A stretch of 64,000 nucleotides of DNA from MFD09286-c1 sp963701015 (GTDB lineage Bacteria; Bacteroidota; Bacteroidia; Bacteroidales; DTGW01): assembly GCA_963701015.1 (NCBI GenBank), contig OY969556.1, positions 3,038,001 to 3,102,000 on the forward strand, written 5' to 3'. Positions 36,109-46,692 of the stretch are shown here, one piece after another; the stretch's first letter is position 1; every line of letters begins with the position of its first letter. Below the pieces are notes generated by a model, which did no database searches, was not told the DNA's origin, and was given only the letters and a program-made list of their open reading frames with translations. Position numbers and translations under genes: made by a program.

Positions 36109-37212
36109 TTAATTTTTTATAACACTTTCTAAAATCTGCCTGGCTATGTTATCAGCAGAATTATGTAAAGCCAGTTTTGCAATATTTTCAGATAATAATT
36201 TACACCTGTTTTTATCTTCCACCAACTTTATAGCCTCCTGAATTAAACTTTTAATTGCTATGGCATCAGGGATTAAAATAGCCGCATTACATTGTTCAAG
36301 CGCTTTTGCATTTTTAGTTTGGTGATCTTCGGCAACATTTGGCGATGGAACTAATATAGCAGGTTTAGCAACTACGCATAATTCAGATATACTGCTTGCT
36401 CCAGCCCTTGAAATTACAACATCAGCAATGGAATAAGCCAAATCCATCCTTGATATAAAACTATATAATTTAATATTTTTAAATCCCAAAACTGCGACTT
36501 GCTTTTCAGCTTCCGCAAAATATAATTTACCGCATTGCCATATAAACTGAATATTACTTTCCTCAATTAGTTGCAAACTTTCATAAATAGATCTATTTAA
36601 TGTTTTTGCACCTAAACTTCCTCCAATGCTTAATATTGTTGGTTTATTATTTTCAAGCACAAAATAGTTCAGTGCTTCATCTTTTAGTAATGCAACATTC
36701 TCTAAGCCCTTTCTAATTGGATTTCCATTCAGTACCAGTTTATTTTTTGGAAAATAATTTTCCATTTCATTATAGGCTACAAAAATTTTCTGTGCTTTTT
36801 TAGCTAATAATTTATTTGTTATACCAGCATAAGAATTTTGTTCCTGTATAAATATTGGAATACCTGCATTTGAGGCAACCCAAAGCATAGGGCCACTTGC
36901 ATATCCTCCAACACCAATTACTAAATCGGGTTTAAACTCATTCACAATTTTTTTAGCTTTAGCTAAACTTTTAAATAATTGTATTAGAACACCAAAATTT
37001 TTATATATCAATTTACGTTGAAACCCAGAAATAGGCAATCCTACAATCTTATATCCGGCAGCAGGAACTTTTTCCATTTCCATTCTTCCATGAGCTCCAA
37101 CAAATAAAATATCAGCAGAATTATTAATATTTTTAATGGCATCAGCAATAGAAATGGCTGGGAATATATGACCTCCGGTTCCTCCTCCACTAATAATTAT
37201 CTTTAAATGCAT
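36109..37212 (-). CDS. murG: MurG glycosyltransferase (lipid II synthesis)
   Basis: A protein of about 367 residues from the ATG at 37212. The upstream in-frame ATG at 37284 would add 24 poorly matching residues, so MHLKIIISGGGTGGH is taken as the N-terminus. The family motifs are GGGTGGHIFPA, GVGGYASGP, SIGGSLGAKTLN and the UDP-GlcNAc site SRAGASSISEL. It transfers GlcNAc to lipid I at the inner face of the membrane. It lies between ftsW and murC. Confidence 0.96.
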   Translation of the reverse strand: MHLKIIISGGGTGGHIFPAISIADAIKNINNSADILFVGAHGRMEMEKVPAAGYKIVGLPISGFQRKLIYKNFGVLIQLFKSLAKAKKIVNEFKPDLVIGVGGYASGPMLWVASNAGIPIFIQEQNSYAGITNKLLAKKAQKIFVAYNEMENYFPKNKLVLNGNPIRKGLENVALLKDEALNYFVLENNKPTILSIGGSLGAKTLNRSIYESLQLIEESNIQFIWQCGKLYFAEAEKQVAVLGFKNIKLYSFISRMDLAYSIADVVISRAGASSISELCVVAKPAILVPSPNVAEDHQTKNAKALEQCNAAILIPDAIAIKSLIQEAIKLVEDKNRCKLLSENIAKLALHNSADNIARQILESVIKN

Positions 37213-37289
37213 TAGAGTTTTGTATCCAGTAATGCCTTCCTGAAAATAATAATTTTGTTTATTATATTTAAATAATTTAATCATTTACG

Positions 37290-38521
37290 CTATACCATAA
37301 CTGTTTCTTCCGTTTTAACAACTTCTTCTTCATTAATTTTAGATTCATTTATTTTTTCAGATTTTTCTTTTTTAGACTTTTCCCGTTCTAGGCCATTGCT
37401 TACACTTAAAATTATTCCTAATGCCGTACTTGTAAAAAGTATTGAAGAACCGCCCATACTCACCAGTGGAAGGGTTTGTCCGGTAACCGGGAATAGATTT
37501 ACAGCAACAGCCATATTTATCATTGCCTGAAAAACTAAACTTAATGCCAAACCAAAAGTGAGGAATGCAGGAAATGTCCTGTCAGACTTTCGGACAATTA
37601 CACCTGCCCTATATAATAAATATAAATAAAGGAAAAGCACCATCACGCCACCAATTAAGCCGTATTCCTCAACAATAATAGCATATATAAAATCAGAATA
37701 AGGATGTGGTAGAAAATTTCTTTCTATACTATTTCCAGTCCTTTCCCAAGAATTCCACCTGTTGCAACAGCTATCTTGGCTTGTTCAGCCTGAAAATTAT
37801 TTTGTTCACCTTCTTCTTTATCCTTTCCAAAATAAGTTTCCACCCTGTGTTTCCATGTTTCAACACGGTAACCAATCCTGGTTTTTGTATGTGGGGCTAT
37901 CAATACAAATAATCCCAAAAATATAATACCTACCAAACCCAACAATAATAAATGTTTTACAGGTATCCGTCCAATAAACATAAGTATAACACTTACAGCG
38001 AAGACCATTAATGAGGTTGAAAGGTTTGCCGGTAATATAAGTATACAAACTATTCCAACCGGAATTATTATTGCTAGAAAAGCCTTTTTAAAATCTTTAA
38101 TTTCATCCTGCTTCAATGATAGCATCCTTGCTATATACATAATTAATGCAAGCTTTGCAAAATCGGATGTTTGAATTGTAATACCAATTCCGGGAAGAGT
38201 TAACCAGCGTGAGGCTGAATTTAAAGTTGTTCCTAAAACTAATGTTAATGCAAGCAATGGAATTGCCGTATATAAAAACACCTGAGCCAAACGTGAATAA
38301 TATCTGTATGGAATAAGATGCGTTATATATATTGCCACAAAACCAACCACCATAAACGATATATGCTTTAATATATAATAGGTTGTATTGCCTCCCTGAT
38401 ATTTATAAGCAAGCGTTCCGGTTGAACTATATACAGCCAGAACAGAAATTAAAGTAAGGCATAATATTACACCCCAAATAATTCCATCACCTCTAAAATA
38501 TTTTCGAAACGATTCCGACAT
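37290..38521 (-). CDS. ftsW: FtsW septal peptidoglycan polymerase, frameshifted in this sequence
   Basis: Two frames (38521-37724 and the remainder to 37290) combine to a SEDS protein of about 410 residues with ten hydrophobic helices. On the coding strand GGA-C-TGG at 37736-37742 lacks one base. Restoring it reads GKGPGNSIERNFLPHPYSDFI, the conserved SEDS loop, straight into EEYGLIGG and the second piece. The second part has the C-terminal conserved GQTLPLVSMGGSS. FtsW is essential for division with its partner transpeptidase (ftsI here), so a sequence error is much more likely than loss. Confidence 0.9.
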
Positions 38522-38526
38522 ATCTT

Positions 38527-39861
38527 TTATAATTCTTTTACAAATTGTTTAAACTGACGTCCACGATCTTCGTAATTGTCAAACAAATCAAAGCTGGCAC
38601 AAGCAGGGGAAAGCAAAACAACATCACCATCTTTCGCAAGGTGAAAAGCTGATTTTACAGCCTGTTGCATTGAACCAGCATCAATTATTGTATTTACCAT
38701 ACCGTCAAAAGCTTTGTGCAATTTGGTATTATCCTTTCCCAAACACACCATTGCCTTAACTTTCTTTTTTACCAAATCGGAAAGCGCATTATAATCATTA
38801 CCTTTATCGGTACCACCGGCAATCCAAATTACCGGTGACGACATGCATTCAAGAGCATACCAGGCAGAATTAACATTTGTTGCCTTCGAATCATTAATAA
38901 AATCAATACCATGAACTTTAACTACAGGTTCTAAACGGTGTTCAACTCCTTTGAAATCCATTAAGGCATCACGAACTACTTCATTTCTAATTTTCAATGC
39001 ACCTCCAGCAATTCCAGCTGCCATAGAGTTATATACGTTATGTTTCCCTTTTAATGATAATTCATCTAACGACATTGAAAAATCAACATCATCAAATTCA
39101 ATATGAAAAAAATTGTTTTTTATAAAAGCCCCATCCATTTGTTTATCGCCTAAAGTAAAGGATAACTGGCGGGCACGTGTAACAATTTTTTCCATTTCAC
39201 GAATGGTTAAATCATCATCAGAACAATATATAAAAAAGTCTTCCTCAGTTAAATTCTGTGTTATACGAAATTTCGAATCGATATATTTTTGTAAATCATA
39301 ATCATACCTGTCGAGATGATCAGGTGTTATATTTAGTAAAATTGCAATATCAGCCTTAAATTCATACATATTATCGAGTTGGAAATTGCTGATTTCAAGA
39401 ACATAATAATCATATTTTTCAGTTGCAACTTGTAAAGCAAAACTTTTACCAATATTACCAGCAAGTCCAACATTCAAGCCAGCCTTTTTCATCATATGAT
39501 ATATAAGCGAGGTAGTGGTGGTTTTTCCATTACTGCCAGTTATACAGACCTTATATGCTTTTGTATAACGTGCAGCAAATTCAATTTCGGAAATAATAGA
39601 AATTTCAGCTTCCTTAATTTTTGCAATCAATTCAACTTTATCAGGAATGCCGGGACTTTTAATTATTTCTGTTGCGTTTAAAATCAATTCAGGAGAATGC
39701 ATTCCTTCCTCATAAGGAATTTCGTAACGCATAAGCATCTCTTTATAATTCTCCTTCATTTTACCGGAATCTGAAACAAACACGTCAAATCCTTTTGCTT
39801 TCGCAAGTACAGCAGCTCCAGTGCCACTTTCACCAGATCCCAGGATTACAATTCGCTTCAT
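38527..39861 (-). CDS. murD: UDP-N-acetylmuramoylalanine--D-glutamate ligase MurD
   Basis: The 444-residue ligase has the N-terminal dinucleotide-like motif GSGESGTGAAVLA, the P-loop GSNGKTTTTSL, a SNFQLD segment and NDSKATNVNSAWYAL, typical of MurD. It adds D-glutamate to UDP-MurNAc-L-Ala. The spacing of 5 nt to ftsW and 16 nt from mraY supports one transcript. Confidence 0.96.
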   Translation of the reverse strand: MKRIVILGSGESGTGAAVLAKAKGFDVFVSDSGKMKENYKEMLMRYEIPYEEGMHSPELILNATEIIKSPGIPDKVELIAKIKEAEISIISEIEFAARYTKAYKVCITGSNGKTTTTSLIYHMMKKAGLNVGLAGNIGKSFALQVATEKYDYYVLEISNFQLDNMYEFKADIAILLNITPDHLDRYDYDLQKYIDSKFRITQNLTEEDFFIYCSDDDLTIREMEKIVTRARQLSFTLGDKQMDGAFIKNNFFHIEFDDVDFSMSLDELSLKGKHNVYNSMAAGIAGGALKIRNEVVRDALMDFKGVEHRLEPVVKVHGIDFINDSKATNVNSAWYALECMSSPVIWIAGGTDKGNDYNALSDLVKKKVKAMVCLGKDNTKLHKAFDGMVNTIIDAGSMQQAVKSAFHLAKDGDVVLLSPACASFDLFDNYEDRGRQFKQFVKEL

Positions 39862-39877
39862 AATTTTACCTCCTTAT

Positions 39878-41131
39878 TTATCTCATTTTCAATGTAACAA
39901 TTGTTATAATAGCCAACAAAATTCCAACTATCCAAAACCGTGTTACAATTTTAGCTTCGGGATAACCTTTTAATTGATAATGATGGTGTAGTGGCGCCAT
40001 TTTGAATATCCTGCGCCCTTCGCCATATTTTTTTCGGGTATATTTAAAATAACTTACTTGCATCATAACCGAAACATTTTCGACCAGAAAAATTCCACAT
40101 AATATTGGTATTAGCAGCTCTTTACGTATAATTATAGAAAAAACTGCAACTATTCCGCCTATAGCAAGACTTCCCGTATCACCCATGAAAACCTGGGCAG
40201 GATAAGAATTATACCATAAGAATCCAATTGTTGCGCCCAAAAATGCACTTGCAAATATTACCAATTCGCCTAAATGTGGGATGTACATTATATTTAAATA
40301 ATCGGCATATACCACATTGCCCGATAAATATGCCAATATACCTAAGGTAGTGCCTATAATAGCAGATGTACCAGTTGCTAATCCATCTAAGCCATCAGTG
40401 ATATTTGCACCATTCGAAACTGCTGTTATAATAATAATAAACACAATTATCATTACCAGCCATTTCCAGGTTTTTGCCTTTTCACCTAAAAACCAAATGA
40501 ATTTACCATAATCGAACTCGTGGTTTTTTAAAAATGGAATTGTTGTTCGTGTTGATTTCACTTCGTGATACTCAACCACCTTTTGATATTTTATAGCACC
40601 ATTTTGATTTACAAGTGAATCCTGAGTTATAGGAATTTTTTGAATATGCTTTTCCCTTACCACAACACTATCGCTTAACCATAAGGTAAGTCCTACAATT
40701 AAACCAAGCACAACTTGACCAAAAATTTTAAACTTACCTTCTAGGCCTTTTTTATCTTTTTTATAAACTTTAATATAATCATCCAATCCTCCAATAAAGC
40801 CTAACCATAAAGTTGTTACCAACATTAATATGATATAAACATTAAATATATCAGCCAAAAGAATTGTTGGTATAACGATACTTGCTATAATTATAATTCC
40901 ACCCATTGTAGGTGTTCCTTTTTTCTGCATCTGACCTTCCAATCCTAAATTGCGAATTTCTTCTCCAATTTGTTTTCTTTGTAAGAATCGTATAATTCGC
41001 TTGCCATAAGCCAAAGCGATGACTAAAGATAAAATAGCAGCCAAAGATGCCCTGAAAGAGATATATCGAAACATTCCTGAACCAGGAATATCAAATGATT
41101 CGTGTAAATATTTAAACAAATAATATAACAT
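39878..41131 (-). CDS. mraY: Phospho-N-acetylmuramoyl-pentapeptide transferase MraY
   Basis: The 417-residue membrane enzyme has the active-site motifs [43 protein letters not shown] and [14 protein letters not shown]. It links the UDP-MurNAc-pentapeptide to undecaprenyl phosphate, giving lipid I. A soluble insertion of about 60 residues follows [10 protein letters not shown] between two helices, which makes it longer than the proteobacterial enzyme and is typical of Bacteroidota. Confidence 0.96.
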   Translation of the reverse strand: MLYYLFKYLHESFDIPGSGMFRYISFRASLAAILSLVIALAYGKRIIRFLQRKQIGEEIRNLGLEGQMQKKGTPTMGGIIIIASIVIPTILLADIFNVYIILMLVTTLWLGFIGGLDDYIKVYKKDKKGLEGKFKIFGQVVLGLIVGLTLWLSDSVVVREKHIQKIPITQDSLVNQNGAIKYQKVVEYHEVKSTRTTIPFLKNHEFDYGKFIWFLGEKAKTWKWLVMIIVFIIIITAVSNGANITDGLDGLATGTSAIIGTTLGILAYLSGNVVYADYLNIMYIPHLGELVIFASAFLGATIGFLWYNSYPAQVFMGDTGSLAIGGIVAVFSIIIRKELLIPILCGIFLVENVSVMMQVSYFKYTRKKYGEGRRIFKMAPLHHHYQLKGYPEAKIVTRFWIVGILLAIITIVTLKMR

Positions 41132-41224
41132 AAATTAAAATTTTAATTTATCAATGTGCTAATGCGCATATAATCATTATATATAAATTTTATAATTACT
41201 AATTTGACACATTGATACATCGTT

Positions 41225-42682
41225 TTATTGTTTCATTAATAAATTAATTTCTTCCTTATCATCGAAATGATGTTTAACACCTTTTATTTCCTGATAATTT
41301 TCATGGCCTTTCCCTGCAACCAAAATTATATCGCCTTCATGGGCAAGCATAAATGCAGTTTTAATAGCTTCTCTCCTATCAATGATAGTTAATGTTTTGG
41401 CTTTATATTTTTCATCAATACCTGCAACCATATCTTTTACAATATCTTCAGGTTCTTCAAAACGCGGATTATCAGATGTTATAATAACTTTATCGGAGTT
41501 TTCGACACAAACCTTTGCCATTATAGGTCTTTTGGTTTTATCGCGGTTACCGCCTGCACCAACAACAGTAATTAATTGTTCCCCTTTTCCTTTCCGTATC
41601 TGGTTAATTGTTTTTAAAACGTTTACCAAAGCATCAGGAGTATGTGCATAATCAACAATTGCAGTTATACGCTTATTTGACCGTACAGCTTCGAACCTAC
41701 CCGGGACTTCGTGAAATGAGCTCAAATGCTGCAATACTAATTCTTTTTCTTCGCCAAGCATTATAGCTGTTGCATATATGGCCAACAAGTTATATGCATT
41801 AAATTCTCCTATAAGAGGCGTCCAGAAGTCCTTCCCATCAATTTGCAATTGCATTCCGTCAAAATGGCTTTCAATAACTTTCACCTTAAAATCGGCGACT
41901 GACCGCATTGCGTATGTTTTAACGGTCGCTTTTGTATTCTGTACCATTATATGACCGTTCCTATCGTCATTATTAATTATTGCAAATGCTCCTTTATTCA
42001 AACTATCAAAAAATGATTTTTTAGCTTTTATATAATTGTCTAATGTTCCATGAAAGTCAAGATGGTCGTGTGTTATATTTGAAAAAATACCACCTGCAAA
42101 ATTCAAACCTGCAACCCGGTTTTGTGCAAGTGAATGCGAACTAACTTCCATAAAGCAATATTGGCAACCTACATTTACCATTTCAGCCATTAGTTTATTT
42201 AAAGCCAACTGATCGGGTGTAGTATGTGTTGAATCGAATGTTTTATCTTCAATACAATATATTACAGTTGAAATAAGTCCGCATTTAAAGCCCAAAGAAC
42301 GAAACAAACGATACAGCAATGTTGCAGTGGTAGTTTTACCATTGGTTCCAGTTATACCAACAAGTTTAAGTTTATTGGAAGGATGACCAAAAAAGTTTGA
42401 GGCTACAATTCCTAACGTTTCAGCTGCATTTACAACTTGCACCCAAACAACATCAGGATTTGGATTATTAGGCAATCTTTCACAAACTATAGCAATTGCG
42501 CCCAATTCAATTGATTTTGGAATAAAATCATGTCCATCGAATTGTGTTCCCGGAATTGCGACAAAAAGTGAACCAGATGCAACTTTTCGTGAATCGAATT
42601 GAATATTGGAAATATCCGATGCCGAATTCCCAATAATTTTCAAAGAGTTTACTGATTGTAATATATTATTTAATGTTGCCAA
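41225..42682 (-). CDS. murE: UDP-MurNAc-tripeptide synthetase MurE
   Basis: The 485-residue ligase has P-loop GTNGKTTTATLLY, a Lys carbamylation region near SHSLAQNRVAGL and the DNPRFEEPEDIV motif. DNPR in MurE is the accepted marker for meso-diaminopimelate as substrate, so the peptidoglycan is probably DAP type. It starts 11 nt after the transpeptidase gene, and a 93-nt gap separates it from mraY. Confidence 0.96.
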   Translation of the reverse strand: MATLNNILQSVNSLKIIGNSASDISNIQFDSRKVASGSLFVAIPGTQFDGHDFIPKSIELGAIAIVCERLPNNPNPDVVWVQVVNAAETLGIVASNFFGHPSNKLKLVGITGTNGKTTTATLLYRLFRSLGFKCGLISTVIYCIEDKTFDSTHTTPDQLALNKLMAEMVNVGCQYCFMEVSSHSLAQNRVAGLNFAGGIFSNITHDHLDFHGTLDNYIKAKKSFFDSLNKGAFAIINNDDRNGHIMVQNTKATVKTYAMRSVADFKVKVIESHFDGMQLQIDGKDFWTPLIGEFNAYNLLAIYATAIMLGEEKELVLQHLSSFHEVPGRFEAVRSNKRITAIVDYAHTPDALVNVLKTINQIRKGKGEQLITVVGAGGNRDKTKRPIMAKVCVENSDKVIITSDNPRFEEPEDIVKDMVAGIDEKYKAKTLTIIDRREAIKTAFMLAHEGDIILVAGKGHENYQEIKGVKHHFDDKEEINLLMKQ

Positions 42683-42693
42683 ATTATATTAAT

Positions 42694-44820
42694 TTATCCT
42701 TTACTCATTGTTAATACCACGGTTGCACCTTTTTCTATATTTGTACCCGGCGAAACCGACTGTCTTTTTACCTTCCCATAACCCTGGATAACCGTGCGCA
42801 ATCCATTGCTTTCTAATAAATATACAGCATCTTTTGCTCCCATACCAGTAACATCAGGAACAAGGTTTTTAATAATTTTTCGGTTATAAATATCAATTTC
42901 CTTATCATTTTTCGAAGCTGAAACCCAATTACTTACATTTTCTGATTTTTCGTTTGACGGAACTCCCAAATCATCTAAAGTTTCATCTAATTCGGGGAAT
43001 AATCCAGCTTTTGCAGAAGGCGCATCAGCTTTTAAATGACTTTTACCAGCAATTAACTCATCATGCATTTCGAAACTGGTAGCATTAACTTTCTGTGCAA
43101 TTTCTTTAAATACCGGCCCGGCAACTAAATTTCCATAATAAACATCGTTAGATGGAGCATTAACAACCACTATACATGAATACTTTGGGTTTTCCGCTGG
43201 GAAATATCCAACAAATGAAGCCTGATAGCTAATTTTCGCATCCTGTCGATAACCTTTATTACCTTTAGCAATTTGCGCAGTTCCTGTTTTTCCGGCAATT
43301 TGCAATGATGAATTGCGCAAGTTCATTGCAGTTCCGTGTTGAACAACACCCTCAAGCATTTCCCGAGCTTTACGAATGGTTGACATTGAACAAATACTTG
43401 GAATTATTACATCAGGTTCGAAATGTTTAATCACTTGTCCATGAGAAACAATTTCCTGAACAAATTGCGGACGAACCAATTTACCATTATTTGCAACAGC
43501 ATTATAAAATGCCAAAATTTGCAGAGGTGTTAAACGAACTTCATATCCATGCGCCATCATTGCCAATGAAATCCCTGACCAAAGCTTATCTCCCGGATAT
43601 TTTATTAGTGGAGAAGCTTCTCCACTAATATCTAAGCCTAATTTCTTATTAAGTCCAAAACTGTATAATCGTTTTACAAACTGTTCTTCATGGCCTTTAT
43701 AATATTTCATAATTAATTTTGCCATGCCAACATTGGATGAATATTCAAAAACCTGCTTAACGGTTATTTTACCAAAACCCTTTTCTTCGCTATCATGAAT
43801 TACTTTATCGTAATATTGGACTGTACCATTCTTGGTATCAACTGTGTCATCCAAATTTACATAACCATCTTCCAAAGCAGCCATAAGTGCTGCAAGTTTA
43901 AAAGTTGAACCTGGTTCAGTACTTTCACCAATAGCATAATTATATAATTCCCTATATTGTCCATCTTCATCTCGTTCGAGATTTGCAACTGCCCTGATTT
44001 CGCCAGTTTTAACTTCCATTAAAATTGCTGTGCCATGAAGTGCATTGTGCTTTTCCAATTGCTTACGCAGCGCTTCTTCTGCTACATCCTGGATATTCAG
44101 GTCTATTGTACTTATAACATCATAACCTTCTTTAGGCTCAACTTCATTTTCATCATTAATAGGCATCCAAATACCTCCGGGAAGCCTTTGCATTAATTTC
44201 AAACCCTTTACACCTGCCAATTCACTATTAAAAGAACCTTCTATTCCAACCACGTTTCCTTCGTTACTTTTGCTCAAATAACCAATTGTACGTGCTGCTA
44301 AATCACCATAAGGCAAAAAACGAACACTATTCGGGATAACAATTAAGCCACCTTTATTTTTCCCTCGTCTGAAAAGCGGAAAATTTCGTAAAGCTTTTAA
44401 TTCATCAAAATCGACTTTACGTTTTAACAAATAATAGCGGTTATTATCACTTCGTGCAGCAATAATTTCCTGTTTGTACATGCCTTTAGGCTTATCTTTA
44501 AATAAACGTGAAAGTTCGAGTGCAAGAGAATCAAGCTTATCATGAAAATCATCGGACGAAATGGTTGTACGGCTTAAATCACATCGTATTTCGTAATAAG
44601 GAATTGCAGTTGCCAATAACCTGCCATCGCAAGCCATAATATCACCACGATTTGGTTGAATTTCAACATCCTTTACCGAAAGTTGTATAGCTTTTTTAGC
44701 TAATGGACCAACCTCAACAAACTGAAGATATATTATACGGGCAACGATGCTAATCCCAAAAATGAGAATGCAAACATATATTAATGCTACCCGCCAGACT
44801 ATATCTTTTTTTATTGTCAT
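42694..44820 (-). CDS. ftsI: Division transpeptidase FtsI/PBP3 with PASTA domain
   Basis: The 708-residue class B penicillin-binding protein has an N-terminal membrane helix (about 10-30) and a dimerisation region (IQPNRGDIMACDGRLLAT). The transpeptidase domain has S305-TF-K308 (SxxK), SSN in EYSSNVGMAK and KTGTAQ. A C-terminal PASTA domain (LVPDVTGMGAKDAVYLLE to the end) is unlike E. coli FtsI but common in Bacteroidota. It cross-links septal peptidoglycan with FtsW as glycosyltransferase partner. Confidence 0.95.
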   Translation of the reverse strand: MTIKKDIVWRVALIYVCILIFGISIVARIIYLQFVEVGPLAKKAIQLSVKDVEIQPNRGDIMACDGRLLATAIPYYEIRCDLSRTTISSDDFHDKLDSLALELSRLFKDKPKGMYKQEIIAARSDNNRYYLLKRKVDFDELKALRNFPLFRRGKNKGGLIVIPNSVRFLPYGDLAARTIGYLSKSNEGNVVGIEGSFNSELAGVKGLKLMQRLPGGIWMPINDENEVEPKEGYDVISTIDLNIQDVAEEALRKQLEKHNALHGTAILMEVKTGEIRAVANLERDEDGQYRELYNYAIGESTEPGSTFKLAALMAALEDGYVNLDDTVDTKNGTVQYYDKVIHDSEEKGFGKITVKQVFEYSSNVGMAKLIMKYYKGHEEQFVKRLYSFGLNKKLGLDISGEASPLIKYPGDKLWSGISLAMMAHGYEVRLTPLQILAFYNAVANNGKLVRPQFVQEIVSHGQVIKHFEPDVIIPSICSMSTIRKAREMLEGVVQHGTAMNLRNSSLQIAGKTGTAQIAKGNKGYRQDAKISYQASFVGYFPAENPKYSCIVVVNAPSNDVYYGNLVAGPVFKEIAQKVNATSFEMHDELIAGKSHLKADAPSAKAGLFPELDETLDDLGVPSNEKSENVSNWVSASKNDKEIDIYNRKIIKNLVPDVTGMGAKDAVYLLESNGLRTVIQGYGKVKRQSVSPGTNIEKGATVVLTMSKG

Positions 44821-44897
44821 GCCTTTTTTTAGGAATGGTGTTTTATTCTAAAATCCTTGTTCTTTGTTCTTTATTCTTTATTCTTTTATCATTTATT

Positions 44898-45278
44898 TCA
44901 ATTTCTCATTTTTATTCTTCTTGGAGGAATCGTTGATTCCTTTAGTCCAAGATGATTTTCTTCAATTGATTTAATAACCTGCGATTGTCTGCTCACATAC
45001 ATAAGTTCTGAAGCAGTTGTAATAGATTCAGCTCTTAATTCATCAAGTTCCTGCTGAAGTTTTGCAGTATTGCGCAACAAATGTTCAGCATTATATCTAT
45101 TTGCTATATAAACAATTCCCAATCCAGCCATAAATATTAAAAAAGGCAATTGTTTCGAAACCTGTTTTTTTGCCAAAATACTCCCAGTGAGAATTTCCTT
45201 CAAAGAATATTTTTTCAACTCTTTTTGTTCCTCTTTTGGACTTACAAACTCAACATTATCGTTATCAGTTTCTGCCAT
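44898..45278 (-). CDS. FtsL-like division protein
   Basis: A small bitopic protein of 126 residues with a cytoplasmic charged N-terminus (about 45 residues), one hydrophobic helix (LPFLIFMAGLGIVYIAN) and a coiled-coil-like external part (LLRNTAKLQQELDELRAE). Position between rsmH and ftsI matches ftsL. Bacteroidota FtsL is very divergent, so the call rests mainly on layout and position. It lies 3 nt from rsmH, with a 77-nt gap to ftsI. Confidence 0.8.
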   Translation of the reverse strand: MAETDNDNVEFVSPKEEQKELKKYSLKEILTGSILAKKQVSKQLPFLIFMAGLGIVYIANRYNAEHLLRNTAKLQQELDELRAESITTASELMYVSRQSQVIKSIEENHLGLKESTIPPRRIKMRN

Positions 45279-45281
45279 TTT

Positions 45282-46190
45282 TTAATTTGAATTTTCCAAT
45301 TTTTCAGCAATTCTAAGTTTAGCACTGCGCGACCGGTTGTTTCTGTTTAATTCAATTTCGCTTGGAGTTATAATGTTTTTATTTACAGCTTTTAAAGGCG
45401 TTTTTACATTTCCGTAAAAGTCTTTATCGAGTTTGCCATCAAAATTCCCCGATTTAATGAAGTTTTTAACTAATCGATCTTCGAGAGAATGATAGGTAAT
45501 TGTTACAAATCGCCCGCCAACATTCAGACACTCCGATGATTGTTTTATAAATTCCTTTAAACTTTCAAGTTCATCATTCACTTCAATTCGAATTGCCTGA
45601 AAAACCTGGGCAAAAAACTTATTCTCGAACTTTTTTGGCACACATGGTTCTATGGCTTCAACTAAATTCGCAATTGTTTCTATTTGCTTTTCCTGGCGAT
45701 ATTTGATGATTAACCTTGCAATCTTTCTTGATTCGGGCAATTCACCAAAGTTTTTGAATATCTCAGCAAGCTTATCTTCGGAATAAGAATTTAAAATTGT
45801 TTTGGCTGATTTCTCCGATTCGCGGTTCATGCGCATATCCAATGCTGCATTATTTCGAAATGAAAAACCACGTTCGGGTTCATCAAACTGATGTGACGAA
45901 ACGCCCAGATCGGCTAATATCCCATCAACCTTTTGAATTTTATAGTATTGTAGAAAATTTTTAATGTATCGAAAATTATGACGGACAAAAATCAGATGAT
46001 TGTCCTCGGGCTTATTCTTTTCGGCATCTTCGTCCTGATCAAATGCAACGAGTTTTCCGGTTGAAAGCTTTTTAAGAATTTCTTTTGAATGCCCGCCACC
46101 ACCGAAAGTAGCATCAACATAAATGCCTTCGGGTTTTATGTTCAACCCTTCAATGCTTTCGCGCAATAGAACGGGTTCATGATAAATCAT
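45282..46190 (-). CDS. rsmH: 16S rRNA (cytosine-N4)-methyltransferase RsmH
   Basis: The 302-residue enzyme has the SAM-binding DATFGGGGHSKEIL, the ILADLGVSSHQFDEPERGFSFR signature region and a C-terminal VTITYHSLEDRLVKNF. It methylates C1402 of 16S rRNA and is classically the second gene of the dcw cluster. Its ATG overlaps the mraZ stop (ATGA, 46187-46190). Confidence 0.96.
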   Translation of the reverse strand: MIYHEPVLLRESIEGLNIKPEGIYVDATFGGGGHSKEILKKLSTGKLVAFDQDEDAEKNKPEDNHLIFVRHNFRYIKNFLQYYKIQKVDGILADLGVSSHQFDEPERGFSFRNNAALDMRMNRESEKSAKTILNSYSEDKLAEIFKNFGELPESRKIARLIIKYRQEKQIETIANLVEAIEPCVPKKFENKFFAQVFQAIRIEVNDELESLKEFIKQSSECLNVGGRFVTITYHSLEDRLVKNFIKSGNFDGKLDKDFYGNVKTPLKAVNKNIITPSEIELNRNNRSRSAKLRIAEKLENSN

Positions 46191-46654
46191 GGCTTATCGG
46201 GTTTTTGGATGTTGCCACCCATTATTTTCTGGGCTATTTGCGCAAAGTCGTCACCAACGTCAATATTTTCATAGGCATCTTTAGCCCAAAGTTCAATTTT
46301 GCCATCCTGACCAGCTAAAACAGCTTCCTTACTCACTTTTGCATCCTCTAATAAACGCTTTGGAATTAATAATCGGTTGGTAGCATCGAGTTCAACTTCG
46401 GCAGTTCCTTTGTAAAAGCCACGTAAAAATGAATTATGTTCTTTGTTGTATGGATTAAGGTTCGAACGAATAAGTTCAACCTGCCGCTCCCATTCATTTA
46501 AAGGATAAAGCACAAGGCATTTTTCATAAATATCCTTTTTAATCACAAACGTATCCTGTGCCTCTGTAGAAAGCGCCTTTTTAAAGGCCGTTGGTAGCAT
46601 TACCCGACCTTTATCGTCTATTTTACAGTTATAATCACCTATAAACGTTGTCAT
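46187..46654 (-). CDS. mraZ: Transcriptional regulator MraZ
   Basis: A protein of 155 residues from the ATG at 46654 (MTTFIGDYNCKIDDKGRVMLP). An in-frame ATG at 46699 would overlap the operator repeats and add 15 unlikely residues. Two SpoVT/AbrB-like half domains are visible, each with the conserved DxxGR/NR segment (DDKGRVMLPTAFKKAL and DATNRLLIPKRLLEDA). MraZ binds repeats in its own promoter and regulates the dcw operon. The four repeats just upstream fit this. Confidence 0.95.
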   Translation of the reverse strand: MTTFIGDYNCKIDDKGRVMLPTAFKKALSTEAQDTFVIKKDIYEKCLVLYPLNEWERQVELIRSNLNPYNKEHNSFLRGFYKGTAEVELDATNRLLIPKRLLEDAKVSKEAVLAGQDGKIELWAKDAYENIDVGDDFAQIAQKIMGGNIQKPDKP

Positions 46655-46692
46655 TAAGAAATAGTATTTATGCTGTAAAAATATATAATATT

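Noticed and set aside
37724..37760. Programmed frameshift in ftsW
   Set aside because: No slippery heptamer or downstream structure was seen, and four other breaks of the same single-base kind occur in unrelated genes, so error is simpler.
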